This document shows positions 62,959 through 64,000 of a DNA stretch of 64,000 nucleotides, one piece after another (position 1 is the first letter of the stretch; the number at the start of each line of letters is the position of its first letter). Position numbers and translations under genes: made by a program. The notes beneath the pieces were generated by a model. That model was not told the DNA's origin, ran no database searches, and was given only the letters and a program-made list of their open reading frames with translations. Origin of the DNA: Mycobacterium senriense (GTDB taxonomy: Bacteria; Actinomycetota; Actinomycetes; Mycobacteriales; Mycobacteriaceae); assembly GCF_019668465.1 (NCBI RefSeq), contig NZ_AP024828.1, positions 2,108,001-2,172,000 of the forward strand. The letters are read 5' to 3'.

Positions 62959-63744
62959 ATGCCCGAGGGGTTCTACCGGTTGGCGGAGTGGGTCGTCCCG
63001 CCGATGGTGGCGATGCAGGGGACCAAGTTCACCTATCACGGCCTGGAGAACATTCCGGCGCGCGGCGGCGCCCTGCTGGCCCAGAACCACACCAGCTACC
63101 TGGACTGGCTCCCGACGCTGATGGCCGTCCGTGAGCGCAAGCGGCGCGCGTACTTCATGATCAAGGCCGAGATGGCCGACGTGAAGGCGGTCAACTATGT
63201 CATCAATCACGCCCGGCTCATCCCGGTGGATCGCAGGTCGGGGCACGACGCCCTCGATGTGGCCGTGCAGCGCATGCGCGAGGGTGAGCTGATCGGGATG
63301 CACCCCGAGGCGACGATCAGCCGCAGTTTCGAGCTGCGCGAGTTCAAGACCGGTGCGGCGCGCATGGCGCTGGACGCCCGGGTGCCGATCGTTCCGATCG
63401 TCGTGTGGGGCGCTCACCGGATCTGGCCCAAAGATCATCCGAAGAAGGTGTTTCGCAACAAGGTTCCGATCACCGTGGCTGCCGGCCGGCCGTTGCCGCC
63501 GCGGGGCACGCCCGAGGAACTCAACCTGCTGTTGCGTTCGGCGATGAACGACCTGCTGTACCGGGTGCAGGAGGAGTATCCGCACCCGAAAGACGAATTC
63601 TGGGTACCGCGACGGCTGGGTGGCAGCGCGCCCACCCAGGAGGATTCCCGGGCTCTTCGGCTGTCGGAGTTGCAGGAGCGGTTGCAGAAGTACGGAACCG
63701 ACGGCGTGACGCGACCCGGGCAGAGCCAGAGCGGACGGCATTGA
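62959..63744 (+). CDS. acyltransferase family protein (Rv3814c homologue)
   Basis: 261 residues, the length of Rv3814c. Motifs NHTSYLD and HPEATISRSFE. GAAGGAGAAG lies upstream of ATG 62959. The C-terminus (RLQKYGTDGVTRPGQSQSG) diverges from the other two copies. The following HAD gene starts 34 bp later on the same strand. Confidence 0.88.
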   Translation: MPEGFYRLAEWVVPPMVAMQGTKFTYHGLENIPARGGALLAQNHTSYLDWLPTLMAVRERKRRAYFMIKAEMADVKAVNYVINHARLIPVDRRSGHDALDVAVQRMREGELIGMHPEATISRSFELREFKTGAARMALDARVPIVPIVVWGAHRIWPKDHPKKVFRNKVPITVAAGRPLPPRGTPEELNLLLRSAMNDLLYRVQEEYPHPKDEFWVPRRLGGSAPTQEDSRALRLSELQERLQKYGTDGVTRPGQSQSGRH

Positions 63745-63778
63745 GGGCCCCGGCCAGCCGCCGGGGCGGGCGGTTTCG

Positions 63779-64000
63779 ATGACCCTGCCGGCGCTCATCG
63801 CCTGCGACGTCGACGGCACCCTGTTCGACGACGACGAGAAGGTCTCACCGCGCACCCGCGACGCGATCCGCGCCGCGGTGGCCTCCGGCGCGCAGTTCGT
63901 GGTGGCGACCGGCCGTCCGCCGCGCTGGATCAGGCCCGTCGTCGACGCGCTGGGTTTCGCGCCAATCTCGGTGTGCGCCAACGGTGCCGTCATCTATGAC
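63779..64000 (+). CDS. HAD superfamily phosphatase, Cof type, 3' partial (Rv3813c homologue)
   Basis: The first 74 residues are visible before the window ends. Nucleophile motif ACDVDGTLFDDDE (DxDGT) at about 9-18, then FVVATGRPPRWI as motif II. Rv3813c, a 273-residue Cof-like hydrolase, occupies this position after the acyltransferases. Substrate unknown. Confidence 0.85.
   Translation, partial: MTLPALIACDVDGTLFDDDEKVSPRTRDAIRAAVASGAQFVVATGRPPRWIRPVVDALGFAPISVCANGAVIYD

Overview
This window is high-GC actinobacterial DNA, and gene content and order identify it as a Mycobacterium chromosome. Most genes from about 10.7 kb to the right end are readable as the M. tuberculosis H37Rv segment Rv3893c to Rv3813c, run in the opposite direction (ESX-2, gltBD, ethR/ethA, espR, sodA, glpQ1, pheA, serS, then three acyltransferases). 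Homologue names come from recalled family sequences and lengths, not from a database search. The absence of an ESX-1 locus at its normal place and a glutamine at SodA position 145 point to a slow-growing non-tuberculous species such as a member of the M. avium complex; the species is an inference.

Layout. 0-2.4 kb: an ABC importer of the SsuABC/TauABC type, whose ATPase and binding-protein genes each carry an apparent frameshift. 2.4-10.5 kb: accessory genes (DUF998 membrane protein, lipoprotein hydrolase, membrane nucleotide cyclase, Eis-like acetyltransferase, acyl-CoA dehydrogenase with its TetR regulator, an orphan PrrB-like histidine kinase, a VOC protein). 10.7-21.9 kb: an ESX-2 type VII secretion operon in the order PE, PPE, EsxD, EsxC, EspG2, MinD-like protein, EccD2, MycP2, EccE2, EccA2. 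It has no eccB2 or eccC2 at its head. 21.9-24.2 kb: where ESX-1 lies in M. tuberculosis there is instead a small module of a nitroreductase-like protein, an NmrA-family reductase and a SigI-type ECF sigma factor, with a symmetric divergent promoter region. 24.2-32.4 kb: an Rv3860-like ATPase, then gltB-gltD and a small ORF.

32.5-42.5 kb: F420-type oxidoreductase, PHP-domain protein, an SOS-boxed Y-family polymerase, ethR/ethA with a palindromic operator, rraA, an H-NS-like AKKAP-repeat protein, a CopC/YcnI copper pair and espR. 42.9-45.5 kb: a manganese neighbourhood, with a UPF0016 exporter behind a yybP-ykoY riboswitch, an Rv3847 homologue, sodA and a small membrane protein. 45.5-46.0 kb: a gene-free gap with four DnaA-box-like sites. 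46.0-55.1 kb: DUF4328 protein, glpQ1 (no bfrB follows it), an LCP protein, an iron-box-preceded DUF2470 protein, pheA, a phosphoglycerate-mutase-like protein, small proteins, a septum-formation-like protein and serS. 55.1-64 kb: AraC and TetR regulators, a methyltransferase, a phytoene-desaturase-like oxidoreductase, a metallo-beta-lactamase/Rieske fusion, three tandem acyltransferases and the start of a HAD phosphatase.

The strongest non-coding signals are the manganese riboswitch, the LexA box overlapping the polymerase start, the IdeR box, the TetR operators, the divergent sigma promoters and the DnaA-box cluster. No tRNA, rRNA, CRISPR array or insertion sequence was recognised.
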